Assembly: GCA_029055435.1 (NCBI GenBank)
Contig: JAIDDH010000097.1
Span: 38,225-102,224, forward strand
Length of the DNA: 64,000 nucleotides
Direction of reading: 5' to 3'
DNA from: Acetatifactor sp.
GTDB lineage: Bacteria; Bacillota; Clostridia; Lachnospirales; Lachnospiraceae
In this document: piece after piece, positions 36,289-47,507 of the stretch
How positions within the stretch are numbered: the first letter of the stretch is position 1
Layout of the letters: the number at the start of each line of letters is the position of its first letter
Program-made: the position numbers and the translations under genes
The notes under the pieces: generated by a model
The model's database searches: none
Told to the model about the DNA's origin: nothing
The model's input: the letters and a program-made list of their open reading frames with translations, nothing else

Positions 36289-37191
36289 TCAATAATTTTC
36301 TGTCATGCGTTTCAGTATCTGTCTGATTTCCTCGCGAATTTCCTCCGGTTCCAGCAATGTGACTTTCTCCCGAAAGGTCATAAGCCAGGAGAGCAGGTTT
36401 TCCCGATCCGTGTAATCGGCCGTAAACAGCAATTTCCCGTCCGGCTGTTCCTCAAAGCAATCTGTTCCAAATTCTTCTATGAGCCGCCATTTACAGTCAG
36501 CGTCAAAGAGAGCTTTCACCTGAATGCCTCCCGGGAAAATTTGTTCGTTGCTCAGATCGGGGAGGGGAACATTCCTTCGTGGAAAATGATTCGCGGTCAG
36601 CTTTAGCTTGTCCATGCGATTGAGCTTGAACAGCCGAAAGTCCTGTCGGCTGTGGCACCATCCCCACACATACCAGCTGGACCAGCGGAAAATCAGGTAA
36701 TAGGGTTCAATTACTCTTGTGCTTTCCCCTTTTGGGGCAAAATAGAGAAAGGAGAGCTCAGTCCGCGTGTCGATAGCGTCACGTATCAGCTGGATTTTGG
36801 GGGCAAGAGAATCCTTGTACCATGAGGATAGATCAATCAACACCGTCTGATTGCCTGTCATAAAATCAGAAGAGCCTGCGAAGAGTTTTTCCATCAACTG
36901 TCCGTAGCGGTTGGTGCCGTTGACACTGTCCAGGCTTCGCAGTCCCGCCAGAATATCCTGCATTTCGGTATTGGTGAGCATCGTGCGGTCTATGCGGTAG
37001 TTGTCCATAATGGAGATGCCGCCGCCTGAGCCCTGCCTGGTCACGATGGGAATACCGGCCTGACACAGGGTCTCTATGTCACGGTTAATGGTTCTCCGGG
37101 AAACCTCAAACTGCTCTGCCAGACGAGGTGCCGTGACAACTTCCTGCTGCAGTAGAATCGATAAAATTCCAATCAATCGGTCAATTTTCAT
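36289..37191 (-). CDS. YafY-type HTH + WYL-domain transcriptional regulator
   Basis: N-term wHTH LIGILSILLQQEVVTAPRLAEQFEVSRRTINRDIETL; WYL region WSSWYVWGWCHSRQDFRLFKLNRM. Confidence 0.9.
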   Translation of the reverse strand: MKIDRLIGILSILLQQEVVTAPRLAEQFEVSRRTINRDIETLCQAGIPIVTRQGSGGGISIMDNYRIDRTMLTNTEMQDILAGLRSLDSVNGTNRYGQLMEKLFAGSSDFMTGNQTVLIDLSSWYKDSLAPKIQLIRDAIDTRTELSFLYFAPKGESTRVIEPYYLIFRWSSWYVWGWCHSRQDFRLFKLNRMDKLKLTANHFPRRNVPLPDLSNEQIFPGGIQVKALFDADCKWRLIEEFGTDCFEEQPDGKLLFTADYTDRENLLSWLMTFREKVTLLEPEEIREEIRQILKRMTENY

Positions 37192-37295
37192 GAGTGCTCC
37201 TTCTTATGATGACACATAAAGTATAGCATATAAAACATGACATCTGCATGTCCTGTTCGGTCGTGATGTATAAAAAATATTATGTGGTAAATGCA

Positions 37296-37324
37296 TTTAC
37301 ACAAGAATTCAACAGTATTATAAT
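37296..37324 (+). promoter_or_regulatory. Sigma70-type promoter TTTACA-17-TATAAT upstream of the DUF1266-like gene
   Basis: Direct reading of boxes and spacing. Confidence 0.65.
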
Positions 37325-37371
37325 TAGAACCGGATCATAACTCAAATCTTAATTCACAAGGAGGATGAACA

Positions 37372-37932
37372 ATGGGATTATTTGGTTTATTTGGAGGTTC
37401 AAAATCCGATCCGGCAGACTCGATGCCCCAAAATGACGCTGAGAAATGGGTGCTGGGCATCTATGCTATGTGGTCGGAGTATTGCGGGGGCAGTTATAAA
37501 TATTTCGGCGGTTTTGAGAAGAACCGCTCCAATGCCAGCATGGCGCGCGGCGTATTGAACCGCGACTGGGCTGTCACGAACAAGCAGGGAGTAATTGAGA
37601 CGGTGGACTATCTCATCGCGGACAAGAATAATGCGGGGGATGAGGAGAAGAAAGCCGCTTTCAACTATGGCTGTGCCGCCAATATTGCCGCCAGAGGATA
37701 TCTGGGCGGACATTTGTCCAGAGAAGAGATGATGGCTGAATCGGCAAAGGTTGCGAAAGTAATTCGCCAGCATTATCATTCCTGGAAGGAATTTGCAGAG
37801 CAGTATATTGAGGGTGTGGGTATGGAGAGCGGTGTCGCCGATCAAAAGGAAAACTTTAAGAAGATTTATGAGAGAATTTCCGCATTGCCGGATGGGCCGT
37901 ACACTGTGGACTGGGAGACTCCCATCGGTTAA
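37372..37932 (+). CDS. DUF1266-like hypothetical protein
   Basis: SMARGVLNRDWAVTNKQGVIETVDYLI; aaggagg SD. Confidence 0.6.
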   Translation: MGLFGLFGGSKSDPADSMPQNDAEKWVLGIYAMWSEYCGGSYKYFGGFEKNRSNASMARGVLNRDWAVTNKQGVIETVDYLIADKNNAGDEEKKAAFNYGCAANIAARGYLGGHLSREEMMAESAKVAKVIRQHYHSWKEFAEQYIEGVGMESGVADQKENFKKIYERISALPDGPYTVDWETPIG

Positions 37933-38468
37933 AGATCTTTTTCCAGAAGCATTCCCTTCTCTTTTAATTCTTTTTTGATGAGCTCCAGCGCTTTTTCGGA
38001 CGGAGCTTTGATCGTGTGGTAGTGGCAGCCTTCCGTCAGCTCTTTCAGAGGGCGGGAGGCGCTTTCCCTCATTTTATTACAGAATTCTTCGGCGTCCCGC
38101 AGATCGTTGATGACCAGGTCTACCCGTATCTGGCCATAGAGGTCGTGATCGATGGAAACGTCCAGCATGGAGCCGCCGTAGTCCACGATGGAACGCATTT
38201 CCTCAAGGGTCTGGCTCGCGCTGTGGCGCACCATAATGACTGCCGTACAGCCTGTCCGCTCAGTTTGTGGATGGAACAGTACATAGCCTTTGTTGGTGGA
38301 GAGTATGTTGCGGTTTTCCGCCCGCAGGAGGGCGATATCCTGAACGATGACCTGACGGCTGACCCCAAAGTGTTTTGCCAGCTCTGTGCCGTTGACGGGG
38401 GCAGTCTTGTTTTCCAGATATTCTACAATCGCTTTTCGGCGCATATTGCCGTCGAGATTTGTATTCAT
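37929..38468 (-). CDS. niaR: NiaR-type (HTH_11 + 3H domain) transcription repressor of NAD biosynthesis
   Basis: NGTELAKHFGVSRQVIVQDIALLRA; 3H-domain histidines in DVSIDHDLYG, EGCHYHTIKAPS. Confidence 0.8.
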   Translation of the reverse strand: MNTNLDGNMRRKAIVEYLENKTAPVNGTELAKHFGVSRQVIVQDIALLRAENRNILSTNKGYVLFHPQTERTGCTAVIMVRHSASQTLEEMRSIVDYGGSMLDVSIDHDLYGQIRVDLVINDLRDAEEFCNKMRESASRPLKELTEGCHYHTIKAPSEKALELIKKELKEKGMLLEKDL

Positions 38469-38643
38469 GATGATCGAATCCTCCAAATATTTTTCAAAGT
38501 ATATTTTATCATAGCATAAACAGATAGGGCAAGTGAGCGGAAAACTGTTAGAAGGAAAAAATTGAGACTGCATCAAAACTGTACAACATTTTTTCCCTGT
38601 GTTAAAATAACATATAGTGACGGACACAAAGGAGACTTTTCTG

Positions 38644-39924
38644 ATGGAAAGGACCAGATTTTATTCGGATGAGCTGGAAAAAGGTATTGAATTGCTGTTT
38701 TTTCAGCCGGACACGGGTCGATACGAAGAGGCGGCGGCACTGATTCAGACCGCGTGTGACAGAGGAGAGCCGGACGCCTTTTATGTGATGCTGTGCTATT
38801 ATATATGGGGTGATGAATCGCTGCAAAAATATCGCAGCCGTTATCTCGATTATGTGAAAAAAGGTATTCAGGCAGGGAGCGAGCTCTGCGCGCTGGGAGC
38901 GTCGGAGAATGGTCTGGCGCTGGATGTGCGTGAAGTGCTTTTGCACAGCCCTCAGATTTCCGTGAGAAAGGTGAAGGAGATGGCCTTTGCGGGAAATGTC
39001 CTGGCACAGTATGCACTGGGCAGCTTTTATCTGGGGAACGGTGTGGAGCGCTACGTCAACAATGCCTATTATTTTACTTATGATTATTCTGAGAAGGATA
39101 ATCCGGATTTTCGTATACATTTGCGGGTCAACAATGGACATGAGGGACTCAAATGGGTGCTGCGCGCCGCGAAATGGGGCTGTCTGCCCGCCTTTGAGAA
39201 GGCTTATGAGGTGTTTCTGAGCGGAGCCATGCTGTATGAGAAGCTTGTGATAGACCGGGATATCAAGAGAGCCGCCGCTTATGTGGAGGAATTTCAGACA
39301 ACTTATAAACTGCGCGGTGATTTCTGTGCCCGGGTCGGCGACGGCTATCAGGCGGACGAAAATATGCAGAAGGTGCAGGAGTGGCTGCAGCGGGGCGTGG
39401 ATGCAGGGAGTCTGAAGTGCATCGACAGGCTGGCTGATCTGTACTATGAAGGACCAGAAGGCGTGGAGGCGGACAGGGAAAAAGCTTTTCAGTTGTATTT
39501 GCGCAGTGCGGAGCAGGGATCTTCTGCCGGGCAGTTCCGGGTGGGAGAGTATTATTTTCACGGTATTCTGGGTGAGGAGGATAAGGAGAAAGCCTTTTCC
39601 TGGTATCTGAAGGCTGCCGACGGGGAACATAGTGTGGCGCAGTATTATGTGGCGTCTTATTACCGCTACGGCTGGGGCAATGTGGAGCAGGACTGCAAGG
39701 CGTGTCTGCGCTATGCACAGCGGGCGGTACAGAACGGCTGCATCGCTGCCAAGGCCTTTGTGGGAGAGGGATATCTCTATGCCGATAAGCTGCAGAACGG
39801 CTTTGTGAAGAATCCGCAGGTCGGCATCCGTACTTTACAGGAATGTGTGGAACAGGATAACACGGATTTGGGAGGCAAGGCGCTTGCGCTGAAATTGTTG
39901 GAAGAGGCCGGCCAAAAGGGGTAA
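38644..39924 (+). CDS. Sel1-like repeat (TPR-like) protein
   Basis: Repeats such as ADLYYEGPEGVEADREKAFQLYLRSAEQGSSAGQFRVGEYYFHGILGEEDKEKAFSWYLKAADGEHSVAQYYV. Confidence 0.85.
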   Translation: MERTRFYSDELEKGIELLFFQPDTGRYEEAAALIQTACDRGEPDAFYVMLCYYIWGDESLQKYRSRYLDYVKKGIQAGSELCALGASENGLALDVREVLLHSPQISVRKVKEMAFAGNVLAQYALGSFYLGNGVERYVNNAYYFTYDYSEKDNPDFRIHLRVNNGHEGLKWVLRAAKWGCLPAFEKAYEVFLSGAMLYEKLVIDRDIKRAAAYVEEFQTTYKLRGDFCARVGDGYQADENMQKVQEWLQRGVDAGSLKCIDRLADLYYEGPEGVEADREKAFQLYLRSAEQGSSAGQFRVGEYYFHGILGEEDKEKAFSWYLKAADGEHSVAQYYVASYYRYGWGNVEQDCKACLRYAQRAVQNGCIAAKAFVGEGYLYADKLQNGFVKNPQVGIRTLQECVEQDNTDLGGKALALKLLEEAGQKG

Positions 39925-40053
39925 AGTAATGTCCTCTAAAGCGGACAGAAGGGTAGTGTGAAAAATAAATTTTTCACAAACAAACTTGTTTGTTTTGCAA
40001 ATATTGTGCCTGCGGCCCAAATTCGCAGGTTGCGGAAAGGCATGGTTATTATT

Positions 40054-40731
40054 ATGAAAATAGAACGGGTGGATGACAAGACCGTAAAATGTTTTCTCTC
40101 CAACGAGGAGCTGGAGGAATATGAAATTGATTATAAGGATTTCATATTGCGGAGCGAGAAGGCAAAGCAGGTGGTTCACGATATTATAGCGCAGGCTGCG
40201 GAGCAGGTGGGCTACAAGCCGCCCAGATTTGCCTTTGACATGCAGATCATGATGCTTCCGGATCAGGGGCTGTTGCTGACATTTTCAGAGAGCGATGTGT
40301 CCAGTATTCCCGATGCGCGGCAGATTCTGGAGTATCTCAAGGATATGAAGCAGACTCTGCAGAAGACGAAAGAGCAGTTGGGTATTGTGGAAGATACTGC
40401 GCAGACAGAGACTCCACAGAGCGAGAAGGAAACTGCTGCGCCCAAACCGGAAAAGGCAGTCTTTGCTTTTGAGAGTATCCCGCAGTTGATGGATTATGCT
40501 GGGGCTCTGCCGGCCAATCTCCGGGTAAAGAGCGCACTGTATGAGATGGACGGCAAATATTATCTGTATCTTCAAAAAGGCGGCGCTTCTTATCAGCGAT
40601 ATTCCCGGGCGTGTATTCAGGGCCTGGAGTTCGGCGGTCTCTACAGCGCGGATGAGACGGCGCTTCTCTCCGTGCAGGAACATGGGGAATGCCTGATACA
40701 GGAGAAAGCGCTCCAGAAACTGCGCGGATAA
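40054..40731 (+). CDS. mecA: Adaptor protein MecA
   Basis: MKIERVDDKTVKCFLSNEELEEYEIDYKDFILRSEKAKQVVHDIIAQAAEQVG. Confidence 0.85.
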   Translation: MKIERVDDKTVKCFLSNEELEEYEIDYKDFILRSEKAKQVVHDIIAQAAEQVGYKPPRFAFDMQIMMLPDQGLLLTFSESDVSSIPDARQILEYLKDMKQTLQKTKEQLGIVEDTAQTETPQSEKETAAPKPEKAVFAFESIPQLMDYAGALPANLRVKSALYEMDGKYYLYLQKGGASYQRYSRACIQGLEFGGLYSADETALLSVQEHGECLIQEKALQKLRG

Positions 40732-40745
40732 AGGAGGAACTACAT

Positions 40746-41945
40746 ATGAGAAACAAAGTGCGTGTGTTTGCTGCACTGGCGCTGGGACTCTGTCTGCTTG
40801 CGGGCTGCGGCAGCAAAACACCGGACGACTATGCCACAAACAAAGGATATGCCGGAGAGAATCGGGCCGACAGCGCGGCGAAAGAGGAAGGCAACACAGA
40901 GATTGACGGAAATACGGGAATTGCAAAAGAGGACATCAAAGTAGGTGTTCTCTATATCACCGACCCGGGTGAGGGGAGCGGCTATTCCTACACGCATGAT
41001 TTGGGTATCATCGGTATGCAGAATAATCTGGGACTGACGGATGCTCAGATTGTCCGGGATATTGTAGACGATGAAGATAACGAGGCTACAAAGGCGTCTA
41101 TTGAAAAGCTGGTGGCGGATGGCTGTAATGTGATTTTTACCACCAGCTGGGGTTATATGCAGACGACCGCCGACATGGCAGAGGAATATCCTGATGTCTA
41201 TTTTTCTCATGGGACGGGATATCTCTCCAACGGCAGGAATTTTAATAATTATTTCGGGCGAATCTATCAGCCCAGATATCTCAGCGGTATTGTGGCGGGC
41301 ATGAACACATCTTCCAATATGATTGGCTATGTGGCGGCTCAGGATGCTTCCAACTCGGAGGTGACGGGAGGTATCGATGCCTTTGCGCTGGGAGTTGCGG
41401 CGGTGAATCCCGACGCCAAGGTTTATGTGGTAGTGACCAATAGCTGGTACGCGCCGGATAAGGAGGAGGCCGCCTCCAGAAAACTTTTGGATATGGGCTG
41501 CGACGTGATGGCGCAGCATTGTGACACGCCTTATCCGCAGACGCTGGCACAGGAGTACGGCGTGTACGGAGTGGGTTATAATTCTGATATGAGCAAGGAG
41601 ACGCCCGATTCCTGTCTGTGCAGCGTGGTCTGGAATTGGAGCGCCTATTATACGGCGGCGGTGAGCAGTGTCATCAATGGTACATGGGATGGTTCCAACT
41701 ACTATGGCGGTATGGTCGAAGGCGTTGTGAATCTGACAGATACGGCGGCCTTTGCCGCGGAAGGAACCGCGGAGAGAGTGGCGGAGGCCACTGCGGATAT
41801 CCTGAGAGGGACGTTCAATATATTTGACGGCGAGCTGAAGACCAACACCGGAGAGACGGTGGGCGTCGCGGGCGGTACGCTGGATGATGCGACCATCACG
41901 GGCGGTATCAACTGGTATTACGAGAATGTGGTTGTGGTAGAATAG
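40746..41945 (+). CDS. BMP/PnrA-type substrate-binding lipoprotein
   Basis: Lipobox [73 protein letters not shown]. Confidence 0.85.
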   Translation: MRNKVRVFAALALGLCLLAGCGSKTPDDYATNKGYAGENRADSAAKEEGNTEIDGNTGIAKEDIKVGVLYITDPGEGSGYSYTHDLGIIGMQNNLGLTDAQIVRDIVDDEDNEATKASIEKLVADGCNVIFTTSWGYMQTTADMAEEYPDVYFSHGTGYLSNGRNFNNYFGRIYQPRYLSGIVAGMNTSSNMIGYVAAQDASNSEVTGGIDAFALGVAAVNPDAKVYVVVTNSWYAPDKEEAASRKLLDMGCDVMAQHCDTPYPQTLAQEYGVYGVGYNSDMSKETPDSCLCSVVWNWSAYYTAAVSSVINGTWDGSNYYGGMVEGVVNLTDTAAFAAEGTAERVAEATADILRGTFNIFDGELKTNTGETVGVAGGTLDDATITGGINWYYENVVVVE

Positions 41946-41956
41946 GAGGTTCGCGC

Positions 41957-43657
41957 ATGACTTTGAGGAAAAAAATGTTGTTCAGTGCTGTGATGCCGGT
42001 GTTTCTGCTGGGCGCGATTGTTATTTTGATTGCAGCCACTTTTGTGCGCAAATCTCTGATTGGACAGGTGGAAAATTCCCTGAGAGGAACAGCGGTAGCT
42101 ACGCTGGCAGCTTATGACCAGAACAGCGGCTCCTATCTGCAGGCGGCAAACGGAGATATCTGGAAGGGTGGCTATAATATTTCTCAGTCCCAGCGTCTGG
42201 TGGATACCATAAAGGAGCGCTCGGGTATGGAAGTGACCTTTTTCTATGGTGCGGAGCGTGTTATGACTTCTGCGGTGGATGCGGAGGGAAATCGTATTCT
42301 GGGCTCCCCTGCGGGAGATAAAATCGTGGAAGAGGTATTGAACGGGGGAAATGCTTATTTCAGCAGCAATGTATCTCTGGATGGCACACTTTATTACGGC
42401 TATTATCTGCCGGTTTATCAAAATGACGGCAGTTCCGCGCCCATCGGTATGATATTTGCGGGTGTGAATAAGCTGGAGACGCTGTCGGACACTATGCGCA
42501 TCATTATAGTGTTGATTGCAGTGGTGGTTGTGGTTATGCTTTTATGCATGGTGGCAGCAGTTTTCATCAGTGCATCTATCTCCGGCGGACTTAAGCGCAG
42601 CATCGCCAATGTGCAGGCGGTTTCTGATGGGAAGCTCAATGTACCCCTCGACGACGCACTGTGCCGCCGGAAGGATGAGATTGGTGATTTGACCCGCTCT
42701 ATTGAGAATCTTCAGTCTGCACTCAGGAATATTATCGGTGGAATTGGCGAGAGCACGGAGCTTCTGGTAAATTCTTCGGACGGCCTGAATCAGATTGCGA
42801 GTGAGACCTTCGAGTATGTGGGAAATGTGCAGAAGGCAGTGGAGGAGATCACAGAGAATGCTGCGGTACAGGCGAGGGATGCGGGAAGCGCCTCGGAAAA
42901 TATCAGCCGCATGGGTGAGCTGATTCTTGAGACGGAGAAGGAGGCTCATGAGCTGAGCAGTTACGCGGACAACATGAGAAGTTCCGGTGATGAGGCCGGC
43001 GAGAGTATTCGGGAGTTGAAGGACATCAGCGAGGAAGTGGGCAGAGTGGTGGATGCCATCGCAGAGCTGACCAGACAGACGAATGAGTCCGCTGGCAGTA
43101 TCAAGGAAGCCTCCAGCTTTATATCTGAGATTGCGGAGCAGACCAATCTGCTGGCGTTAAATGCCAGCATCGAGGCCGCCAGGGCAGGCGAGGCGGGACG
43201 CGGTTTTGCGGTGGTAGCTATGGAGATTCAGAAGCTTGCAGAACAGTCCAACAATGCCAGCGGCAAGATCGACGAGACGGTGGAGACTCTGATCGAGAAC
43301 TTTGGACGCGTGGTGGGTGCCATGGAGCGCATGCAAGAGGTCATTGCCAGACAGAAGCAGCATATTGGCAGCACTGAGGGCACGGTGAATCATGTGATGA
43401 AGGAAATCGACGATTCCGTTCAGAGTATTCGCACCATCGAGAAGCAGACCAACGAACTGGAGGGGGCTCGAAAGGAAATCGTGGAGGTTATCCGGGGACT
43501 TGCGGAAATAGCTCAGAACAATCTGGCAGGCATGGAGGAAACCAACGCCGCCATCGCAGAGGTCTACGAGAAATTCCACGATGTAGAGGACGCCGCCGGC
43601 GGACTTCGTACAACTTCCGACAAACTTGCGGAGAACATCGGCAATTTCAAGCTTTAG
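41957..43657 (+). CDS. Methyl-accepting chemotaxis protein with extracellular single-Cache-like domain
   Basis: MCP hairpin [48 protein letters not shown]; two TMs flanking a sensor region. Confidence 0.92.
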   Translation: MTLRKKMLFSAVMPVFLLGAIVILIAATFVRKSLIGQVENSLRGTAVATLAAYDQNSGSYLQAANGDIWKGGYNISQSQRLVDTIKERSGMEVTFFYGAERVMTSAVDAEGNRILGSPAGDKIVEEVLNGGNAYFSSNVSLDGTLYYGYYLPVYQNDGSSAPIGMIFAGVNKLETLSDTMRIIIVLIAVVVVVMLLCMVAAVFISASISGGLKRSIANVQAVSDGKLNVPLDDALCRRKDEIGDLTRSIENLQSALRNIIGGIGESTELLVNSSDGLNQIASETFEYVGNVQKAVEEITENAAVQARDAGSASENISRMGELILETEKEAHELSSYADNMRSSGDEAGESIRELKDISEEVGRVVDAIAELTRQTNESAGSIKEASSFISEIAEQTNLLALNASIEAARAGEAGRGFAVVAMEIQKLAEQSNNASGKIDETVETLIENFGRVVGAMERMQEVIARQKQHIGSTEGTVNHVMKEIDDSVQSIRTIEKQTNELEGARKEIVEVIRGLAEIAQNNLAGMEETNAAIAEVYEKFHDVEDAAGGLRTTSDKLAENIGNFKL

Positions 43658-43747
43658 TAATTTGAGTTTCCCCATTTTTATCCTTAAAATTTATGCAAGT
43701 ATATTATAATTTTTTACGTGTATCCAGTTCAACACGGGAGAATGATC

Positions 43748-45640
43748 ATGGAAAACTTAAAGAGGATTGCATTGATTACCAGTGCTTCCAATTTTGAACG
43801 TCAAAAAAATATTGCATCATCCATGCATAAAGCATTAAAATCCATGGGCGGTTATGTGATGTATGTGATTTCCAACTTTGGAATTTTTTTAGACAATGAG
43901 CCGATTGCTTATGGAGATACCACGATTTATGATATCATTGACTATACTATGTTTGACGGTTGTGTCATCGGAGGAAATATCGGGAATCACATGCTCCTTG
44001 CTTCTATTGCAGAAAAACTGAGAAAGAAAAATATCCCGTTTATCACAGTTAATATCCAGACGGAGGGCGCTCCATTTCTGTCCTTGGACAGCTATCCTAC
44101 CGTTTGCAAGCTGATGGAACATTTAATTGAAAAACACGGCTGCAGGAAAATAAATCTGGTTCTGACTTCTATCAAAGAAGTGATTTCCATGGAGGCGCTT
44201 ACCGCTTATCAGGATACATTGAAAAGAAATGGCCTTCCCTGTGAAGAAGGCAGAATTATTTACTGTCCCATATCCGTTAATGCCGGACGCGATCTGTATC
44301 AAACATTCTGTGATAATCATATCGATGATGCAGACGCCGTTCTATGTATGCATGATGTAGTAGCCATCGGCTTGTATCTCGAATTGGAAAAACTGGGCAT
44401 TAAAGTGCCGCAGGATCTTCTTATATGCACTTTAAACCGCAGTTCGAATAGTGTCATTTTCCGTCCTGACTTTACCGGTTCAGACAGGAGGGATGATCTG
44501 CTTGCTGAAAAAGCCTGTCATTTATTGATAGAAATGATAAACGGAAACCAAATCCCGATTGAAAATTATTCATCCGGGAAGATATACTATGGGGAAAGCT
44601 GCGGCTGTGACTTTGAATATTTACCAGAATCCAGAAAATGGCATCAGCAGCTCATCCTGCAGACAGCCGAAGCCGGCAGACAGATTAACTATATCATGCA
44701 GTTTAATGATGCATTGGAAACGGTAAGCTCTTTAGAAGAACTGGGCGATAATATCCGGCATATGCTTCATGGAATCCATTGTCCGGAATTTTTCTGCTGC
44801 ATCAACAAGCAGGATTTGAAATATATCATCAACGATCCCGGCTATGAACCTCTGCCGGAGGGTAAAACATTTGACGATACGATGGTTGCCATCACCGGTA
44901 CGGCGGACAGGATTGGCACTTTACAAAATTTTGATTATCCGACTGAAAACATTGTGCCTGTGGAAGAACAGGAAGGCGATCTCTTTATCCTGTATCCATT
45001 GCGCCACAAAAACAAACTTTACGGGTATATGGCGTTTCTAAATGAATATCTTCCTATTGAGTCATACAATTACCGCATCTGCCAGGAAAGTATCTGCAGC
45101 AGTATTGAAAATCTTCACCGGCAGATGATCTTAAGGCGCAGTATTGAGGAATTAGATAAACTGCATATGTGCGACCAGATGACCGGCTTGTACAACCGTT
45201 TTGCCCTCAAACGCTTTGCCTCCCGTTTTGTGGACGAAAAAGTCTATTCCATTGCAATGCTCGATATGGACGGCCTGAAAAAAATTAATGATAACTTTGG
45301 ACATCTTGCCGGCAATCACGCCATCTGCATTACGGCAAACATGATTCAGGAATGTACCGATGAGGAAGATCTTGTCGTTCGTTACGGTGGTGATGAATTT
45401 CAGGTGCTTTCACACCATCTGGAACCGAAATATTGGGAAGAACTGCGTACAAAGATGAATAAAATTCTAACCCAGACAAAGAAACAACAGCAGCTTCCTT
45501 ATGATCTGGGTGTCAGTCTCGGATTCGCCATCAGCACGGCCGAACAGCCACTGGCATATGCGGAGGCCTGCGAGCTTGCAGATCGTGCCATGTACGAAAA
45601 TAAGATGCTGCGCAAAAAAGGACGGGAAGAGCAATCTTAG
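43748..45640 (+). CDS. LacI/periplasmic-binding-like sensor domain fused to GGDEF diguanylate cyclase
   Basis: N-term RIALITSASNFERQKNIASSMHKALKSMGGYVMYV...; C-term MTGLYNRFALKRF...LDMDGLKKINDNFGHLAGN...VVRYGGDEFQVLS. Confidence 0.85.
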   Translation: MENLKRIALITSASNFERQKNIASSMHKALKSMGGYVMYVISNFGIFLDNEPIAYGDTTIYDIIDYTMFDGCVIGGNIGNHMLLASIAEKLRKKNIPFITVNIQTEGAPFLSLDSYPTVCKLMEHLIEKHGCRKINLVLTSIKEVISMEALTAYQDTLKRNGLPCEEGRIIYCPISVNAGRDLYQTFCDNHIDDADAVLCMHDVVAIGLYLELEKLGIKVPQDLLICTLNRSSNSVIFRPDFTGSDRRDDLLAEKACHLLIEMINGNQIPIENYSSGKIYYGESCGCDFEYLPESRKWHQQLILQTAEAGRQINYIMQFNDALETVSSLEELGDNIRHMLHGIHCPEFFCCINKQDLKYIINDPGYEPLPEGKTFDDTMVAITGTADRIGTLQNFDYPTENIVPVEEQEGDLFILYPLRHKNKLYGYMAFLNEYLPIESYNYRICQESICSSIENLHRQMILRRSIEELDKLHMCDQMTGLYNRFALKRFASRFVDEKVYSIAMLDMDGLKKINDNFGHLAGNHAICITANMIQECTDEEDLVVRYGGDEFQVLSHHLEPKYWEELRTKMNKILTQTKKQQQLPYDLGVSLGFAISTAEQPLAYAEACELADRAMYENKMLRKKGREEQS

Positions 45641-45670
45641 AATAAATCTGACTTAATTTCTATAAAAAAT

Positions 45671-45699
45671 TTGACAAAATAGATTCTATGAACTACAAT
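45671..45699 (+). promoter_or_regulatory. Sigma70-type promoter TTGACA-17-TACAAT for the T-box/proS transcript
   Basis: Direct reading of boxes and spacing. Confidence 0.75.
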
Positions 45700-45705
45700 C
45701 ATCAT

Positions 45706-45976
45706 AATATAGACGTTGATGAGGAATAGTACGGATTGAAAGCATTGCAGAGAGAGGGCGGCGGGTGTGAAGCTCTCATGCGGAAGGTTCGGAACCTCCC
45801 TCGGAGTCCTGCGTGAGATTGTTTCGTGTGGCGCGGTGCGGCGGACATGCGGAAGAGTGAAAGCGCAGCGCAGACCGGCGTTAGCGGTGTAAGAGTTGGG
45901 TGCAGATGCATCAATTAGGGTGGTACCGCCGAGTTTTCGGTCCCTGGTCGGGAGCGGAAGCCCGGCGTTTTTGTAT
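45706..45976 (+). promoter_or_regulatory. T-box riboswitch leader upstream of proS, ending in a terminator
   Basis: T-box motif TTAGGGTGGTACCGCC at about 45915-45930; AGAGAGGGCGG leader element; terminator-like stem ending in GGCGTTTTT; located 5' of an aminoacyl-tRNA synthetase gene. Confidence 0.9.
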
Positions 45977-46045
45977 ATTATTTTCTATGTTATTATTGAC
46001 GCAGTGCCGCAGATGCGGTCTGTAGTATGAGGAGGATGAAGAGAG

Positions 46046-47482
46046 ATGGCAGACAACAAGAAGATGGTGGAAGCAATCACATCCATGGAGGAGGATTTTG
46101 CCCAGTGGTATACGGATGTGGTGAGAAAGGCGGAACTGATAGACTATACGTCCGTGAAGGGCTGTATGGTAATCAAGCCTGCAGGCTATGCAATCTGGGA
46201 GCTGATTCAGCAGCAGTTGGACGCAAGATTTAAGGAGACGGGAGTGGAGAATGTATATCTGCCCATGTTTATCCCGGAGTCCCTGCTTCAGAAGGAGAAG
46301 GATCATGTGGAGGGCTTTGCGCCCGAGGTGGCCTGGGTGACCCATGGCGGACTGCAGCCTTTGCAGGAGAGACTCTGCGTGCGCCCTACCTCTGAGACTC
46401 TGTTCTGTGATTTTTATAAAAATGATATTCATTCCTACCGGGATTTGCCCAAGGTATATAATCAGTGGTGTTCCGTAGTCCGCTGGGAGAAGGAGACGAG
46501 ACCGTTTTTGCGCTCCAGAGAGTTTCTCTGGCAGGAGGGCCACACCGCCCATGCCACGGCTGAGGAGGCGGAGGAGAGAACCATTCAGATGTTGAATGTG
46601 TATGCGGATTTCTGCGAGGAGGTGCTGGCGATTCCTGTCATCAAAGGTCAGAAGACCGAGAAGGAGAAGTTTGCGGGGGCGCTTGCTACCTATGCTATCG
46701 AGGCGCTGATGCATGACGGCAAGGCGCTGCAGTCCGGCACGAGCCACAATTTCGGCGACGGATTTGCAAAGGCCTTCGGCATTCAGTACACCGGCAAGGA
46801 TAATACACTGCAGTATGTGCATCAGACCTCATGGGGTATGACCACCCGTCTGATCGGCGCCATTATCATGGTGCACGGGGATAACGAGGGACTGGTGCTG
46901 CCGCCCAGAGTGGCGCCTGTACAGGTCTGTGTCATTCCTATCCAGCAAAAGAAGGAGGGCGTGCTGGATAAGGCATATGAGCTTCAGGATCGTTTGAAAG
47001 CCCGTTTCCGCGTGAAGGTGGATGATACGGATAAGACTCCCGGCTATAAATTTGCGGAGGCCGAGATGCGCGGCTATCCTGTACGCGTGGAGATCGGGCC
47101 CAAGGATATCGAGGCTGGCAAATGCGTCATCTGCCGCCGTGATACCAGAGAAAAGATAGAGGTGCCTCTGGAGGAGCTGGAAGATAAAATCGGAGAGATT
47201 CTGGAGACCATGCAGACCGAGATGCTGCAGCGCGCCAGAGAACATCGCGAGGCTCACACCTATGTGGCGCACAATATGGAAGAGTTCAGAAAGCTCTTTA
47301 ATGAAAAGTCAGGATTTGTGAAGGCGATGTGGTGCGGCTGTCAGGAGTGTGAGGAGCAGATTAAGGAGGAGCTGGCCGTGACCAGCCGCTGTATGCCCTT
47401 TGAGCAGGAGGAGCTGGCCGAGGAGTGCGTCTGCTGCGGCAAGCCTGCCAAGAAGATGGTTTACTGGGGCAGAGCATATTAG
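46046..47482 (+). CDS. proS: Prolyl-tRNA synthetase (archaeal/eukaryotic-like type)
   Basis: [65 protein letters not shown]. Confidence 0.95.
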   Translation: MADNKKMVEAITSMEEDFAQWYTDVVRKAELIDYTSVKGCMVIKPAGYAIWELIQQQLDARFKETGVENVYLPMFIPESLLQKEKDHVEGFAPEVAWVTHGGLQPLQERLCVRPTSETLFCDFYKNDIHSYRDLPKVYNQWCSVVRWEKETRPFLRSREFLWQEGHTAHATAEEAEERTIQMLNVYADFCEEVLAIPVIKGQKTEKEKFAGALATYAIEALMHDGKALQSGTSHNFGDGFAKAFGIQYTGKDNTLQYVHQTSWGMTTRLIGAIIMVHGDNEGLVLPPRVAPVQVCVIPIQQKKEGVLDKAYELQDRLKARFRVKVDDTDKTPGYKFAEAEMRGYPVRVEIGPKDIEAGKCVICRRDTREKIEVPLEELEDKIGEILETMQTEMLQRAREHREAHTYVAHNMEEFRKLFNEKSGFVKAMWCGCQECEEQIKEELAVTSRCMPFEQEELAEECVCCGKPAKKMVYWGRAY

Positions 47483-47507
47483 AGTATATTAAAGAGAGGA
47501 CAGTCTG

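Noticed and set aside
38602-39630. 342-aa - strand ORF opposite the Sel1-repeat gene
   Set aside because: Antisense to a clear Sel1-like repeat CDS; no domain signature
39975-40000. AAACAAAC-TT-GTTTGTTT near-palindrome upstream of mecA
   Set aside because: AT-rich simple composition; no supporting promoter geometry, so not called an operator
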